A model generated the notes under the pieces. The model was not told where the DNA came from. It did no database searches and saw only the letters and a program-made list of their open reading frames with translations. This document shows, piece after piece, positions 6,871 to 8,923 of a stretch of 8,923 nucleotides of DNA. Made by a program: the position numbers and the translations under genes. Origin of the DNA: Paracoccaceae bacterium (GTDB lineage Bacteria > Pseudomonadota > Alphaproteobacteria > Rhodobacterales > Rhodobacteraceae); contig DLZA01000070.1 of the NCBI GenBank assembly GCA_003447515.1, forward strand, positions 633 through 9,555, in the 5' to 3' direction. Each line of letters opens with the position of its first letter. Position 1 is the stretch's first letter.

Positions 6871-7694
6871 CTTTGGTTCCTTGCTGTGGCGATTTGTTTT
6901 AAAAGCAGATTGGCCGAAAAGGCCATGACGATCAGGATCATAGCAATCACACTCGCCGCAACAAAGTCGTTGGCCACCGTCACACGCTGATACAGCAATG
7001 TTTCAAGCATGAGCACCTTCGAGCCGCCTAGAATTGCCGGAGTGATATAGGCGGTCATTGCTCCTGTGAACACCAACGTACCACCAATCACCAATCCCTC
7101 GCGGGTAAGCGGCAAGATCACCCGCCATAAAACCTGAAACCAATTGGCCCCAAGAATTCGCGCAGCAGCAATCGCATCGCGTGGCATGTTTTCCATTGCC
7201 GATACAAGAGAGATAACCATCAAAGGCAAAAACAGTTGCAACAGCCCGATAAAAACAGCGGTTTCAGTGAACAGAATGCGAATGGGAGTCTCTATTAGAC
7301 CTGTATCCACCAGAAATCTGTTCACAAAGCCAGTCCGTCCCAAGATTACCAGCCAGGCGTATGTACGCGCAACAGGCGAAATCATCAAAGGCAGAGCCAC
7401 AAGCCCAAACATCCTACCACGAGATGTCGGTGGCAAACTTACAATGGCAAAGGCTGCCGCATAACCGACGAAAGCCGAAACAATGGCGACCAAAGCCCCT
7501 AGTTTCAGAGTGCGTAGAAAAACAGTTTGATTGCGTGGGCTCTGAAAGAATTCTACATATGACCAAACCGACCAACCGGCGTCTGTACGGAACGCCTCCG
7601 ACAGCAGAATTCCAACCGGCAACAAGAACAGCGCTGCGGCGAATGTCGCCGCAGGTAAGACTAATGCCAGACCAATGGCCCGGTTTTCAAACAT
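6867..7694 (-). CDS. ABC transporter permease, PotB-like
   Basis: This is the first inner-membrane subunit of the importer, 275 residues. Hydrophobic spans lie near 8-32, 64-86, 96-118, 145-166, 200-222 and 244-266. The EAA loop is at about 174-200 (AIAAARILGANWFQVLW, then RVILPLTREG), the cytoplasmic contact for the ATPase. The family SPVARTYAW-type segment (106-114) is also seen in PotB-like proteins. The start is 3 nt after the binding-protein stop, and no clear ribosome binding site precedes it. That is closer than usual, since many such operons place an mRNA-stabilising hairpin after the highly expressed binding-protein gene; none is seen here. Confidence 0.92.
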   Translation of the reverse strand: MFENRAIGLALVLPAATFAAALFLLPVGILLSEAFRTDAGWSVWSYVEFFQSPRNQTVFLRTLKLGALVAIVSAFVGYAAAFAIVSLPPTSRGRMFGLVALPLMISPVARTYAWLVILGRTGFVNRFLVDTGLIETPIRILFTETAVFIGLLQLFLPLMVISLVSAMENMPRDAIAAARILGANWFQVLWRVILPLTREGLVIGGTLVFTGAMTAYITPAILGGSKVLMLETLLYQRVTVANDFVAASVIAMILIVMAFSANLLLKQIATARNQR

Positions 7695-7697
7695 CGT

Positions 7698-8720
7698 TTA
7701 TTTGACGACCTTTGTATTCCACTGCTCGAGCCAACTGTCGCGCATGTCCAAAATAGTAGAGGGAGTTAACAAATCCAACGAAGCAACAGTATCCGCGCCA
7801 TAAGTCAGGTTTGCGGCAATGTCATCGCTGACGGTGACTTCAGAATTGGCAGGGCTGTCAATAAGGTTCATTGCCAGTGCCGTTTGGATTTCGGTGGACA
7901 ACCAGAAATCCATGAACTGCAATGCCAGTTCTTCATTACCGTTATTAGCCGTCATTACCATAACATTCATGCCGCCGGTTTGACCTTCTTCAGGTTCGGC
8001 CCAAGCCATTGGAAACCCATTATCTTTGAAACGACCCCAAGCAAAACGACCTACCGGAGCCGCCCAAATTTCTTCTTGCTGCATCAACTGCGCCAATTGT
8101 GAAGACCGTACATAGAAAGTAACGATGTCATCGGCACTTTCACCGACCTTCTCGATAGGAGCAGCCAGGCTAGTGTCAGTGTTACCCATGGCTTTGCCAA
8201 GCATATGTAGCGTCGGCGGGCCTTGGTTAGTTGTTATGTCTGGAAGTGCTACATTACCTGCAAGTTGTGGAGACAAAAGATCGGACCAAGAGTTGACCGT
8301 GACTTTGTCAGAACGGTAGACGATCGAGGTGGCATAGAACGTATAGCCAACTCCCATATTGTCACCCAAAGGATCCTTGGCAATGTCATAAAGCTTGTCG
8401 TGATTGGATAGCGAAGACACGTCGATTGGCTGCAAAAGCCCCTTACGGGCCGCGCCTAAAGCATCATGCGTGGATAATACTGCCATATCGATTACGGGTG
8501 ACTCTTTATTGGCTTCGATCTTGGCCATCCGCTCAACCGAATTACCTGTCTCTACGACGATTTTGCAGTCACAGATTGCTTCAAACGGTGAGTAGACAAG
8601 TTCCTGGAATTCATCTTGCGAAAAACTGTATACCGAAATGGTCAACGTTTTATCTGCAGCAAATGCACTACTCGAACAGGCTAATGCGATTGCACTCGCA
8701 GCTGTAAATATCCTTAACAT
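7698..8720 (-). CDS. ABC transporter periplasmic solute-binding protein, PotD-like
   Basis: This protein captures the substrate in the periplasm and delivers it to the permeases. The chosen start, ATG at 8718-8720, is preceded by GGGAGAGGA, a strong ribosome binding site, and gives 340 residues beginning with a clear signal peptide: MLRIF, a hydrophobic core, then SSSAFA with predicted cleavage before Ala22 or so. An ATG 20 codons upstream (8780) would bury the signal peptide and is rejected. A Cys at 15 lies within the core but lacks a good lipobox. The mature protein resembles extracellular solute-binding proteins of the spermidine/putrescine class: ISVYSF start, the VIDMAVLSTHDALGAARKGLLQPID segment (76-100), GVGYTFYATSIVYRSDKV (123-140) and SWSDLLSP (144-151). 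Two close cysteines (Cys50 and Cys52 of ICDCK) could form a disulfide. The substrate cannot be read from sequence; gene context suggests a purine nucleoside or related compound. Confidence 0.9.
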   Translation of the reverse strand: MLRIFTAASAIALACSSSAFAADKTLTISVYSFSQDEFQELVYSPFEAICDCKIVVETGNSVERMAKIEANKESPVIDMAVLSTHDALGAARKGLLQPIDVSSLSNHDKLYDIAKDPLGDNMGVGYTFYATSIVYRSDKVTVNSWSDLLSPQLAGNVALPDITTNQGPPTLHMLGKAMGNTDTSLAAPIEKVGESADDIVTFYVRSSQLAQLMQQEEIWAAPVGRFAWGRFKDNGFPMAWAEPEEGQTGGMNVMVMTANNGNEELALQFMDFWLSTEIQTALAMNLIDSPANSEVTVSDDIAANLTYGADTVASLDLLTPSTILDMRDSWLEQWNTKVVK

Positions 8721-8724
8721 GGTT

Positions 8725-8733
8725 TCCTCTCCC
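8725..8733 (-). promoter_or_regulatory. Ribosome binding site of the solute-binding protein
   Basis: On the minus strand GGGAGAGGA lies 4 nt before the ATG at 8720. It is the strongest ribosome binding site in the operon, as expected for the highly made binding protein, and it decides the start over the upstream ATG at 8780. Confidence 0.7.
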
Positions 8734-8777
8734 TTTAAGACCTCACTTCTTGGGCCATATGTTCCAAGCACTGTTAC

Positions 8778-8868
8778 CAACTTTTACAGAGTTCCATTTA
8801 TAAAAGTTGCCACCCAGCCCCCTATTGTCAACCCAGTCAGCAATAAAATCACATAAAATGCAAGTTGC
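8778..8868 (-). promoter_or_regulatory. Putative operator and promoter region of the purine operon
   Basis: CAACTTTTA (8778-8786) and TAAAAGTTG (8801-8809) are a perfect 9-bp inverted repeat with a 14-nt spacer, so the arm centres are 23 bp apart, about two helical turns. The box AAGTTGC occurs at 8804-8810 and again in the same orientation at 8862-8868. A TTGACA (-35 consensus, minus strand) is at 8826-8831, but the best AT-rich -10 candidates in the repeat are 20-23 nt away, so the promoter itself is not certain. The arrangement suggests a repressor or activator site for the operon. The rest of 8721-8923 shows no gene. Confidence 0.4.
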
Positions 8869-8923
8869 TAGGCGCTTTCAAACAAACAGGCTCAAGCGGT
8901 ATGGTAATCCCCCCAGAAATTAG

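Noticed and set aside
8721..8780. Longer start for the solute-binding protein at 8780.
   Set aside because: It would place 20 residues before a clear signal peptide and would ignore the strong GGGAGAGGA site before 8720.
8721..8923. Purine or preQ1 riboswitch in the operon leader.
   Set aside because: I looked for the conserved purine-aptamer core and a terminator-like expression platform and saw neither.

Overview
The window most likely comes from an alphaproteobacterium. The gene set, the PotABCD-style transporter linked to purine enzymes and the protein sequences fit the marine Roseobacter group of Rhodobacterales. Base composition looks close to half G+C by eye, which would be low for that group. 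No rRNA, tRNA or CRISPR is visible. The taxonomic call is inference; no marker gene is present.

Right to left on the minus strand, positions 8720 to 2483 hold a tightly packed six-gene operon: a periplasmic solute-binding protein, two inner-membrane permeases, an ABC ATPase, a nucleoside hydrolase and adenine deaminase. Junctions are very close: a 3-nt gap, a 4-nt overlap, an 8-nt overlap, a 1-nt overlap and a 4-nt overlap. Transport and catabolism are therefore probably made from one mRNA with translational coupling. The logic is import of a nucleoside-like substrate, cleavage to free base plus ribose, and deamination of adenine to hypoxanthine. The transporter resembles the spermidine/putrescine (PotABCD) type rather than the BmpA-type system usual for nucleosides, so its substrate is the most interesting open question here.

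To the left, an M20D amidohydrolase (about 1337-2491, plus strand) runs convergently into the adenine deaminase gene, overlapping it by 9 bp. Divergent from the amidohydrolase is a phosphoribosyltransferase (minus strand, 609 to about 1205 or 1289) that would fit salvage of freed bases to nucleotides. Its apparent true N-terminus lies upstream of the only usable TTG, behind a good ribosome binding site, but the codon at the expected start is ATA. The gene therefore either uses a non-canonical start or has lost its start codon.

The left 450 bases are a decayed mobile-element zone. They hold an N-terminal remnant of an IS6/IS26-family transposase, frameshifted and truncated, next to a nested inverted repeat (104-164). 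At the right edge, the 200 bases upstream of the operon carry a 9-bp inverted repeat (8778-8786 / 8801-8809) and a repeated AAGTTGC box, a plausible operator for the purine operon. No regulator gene is visible in the window.
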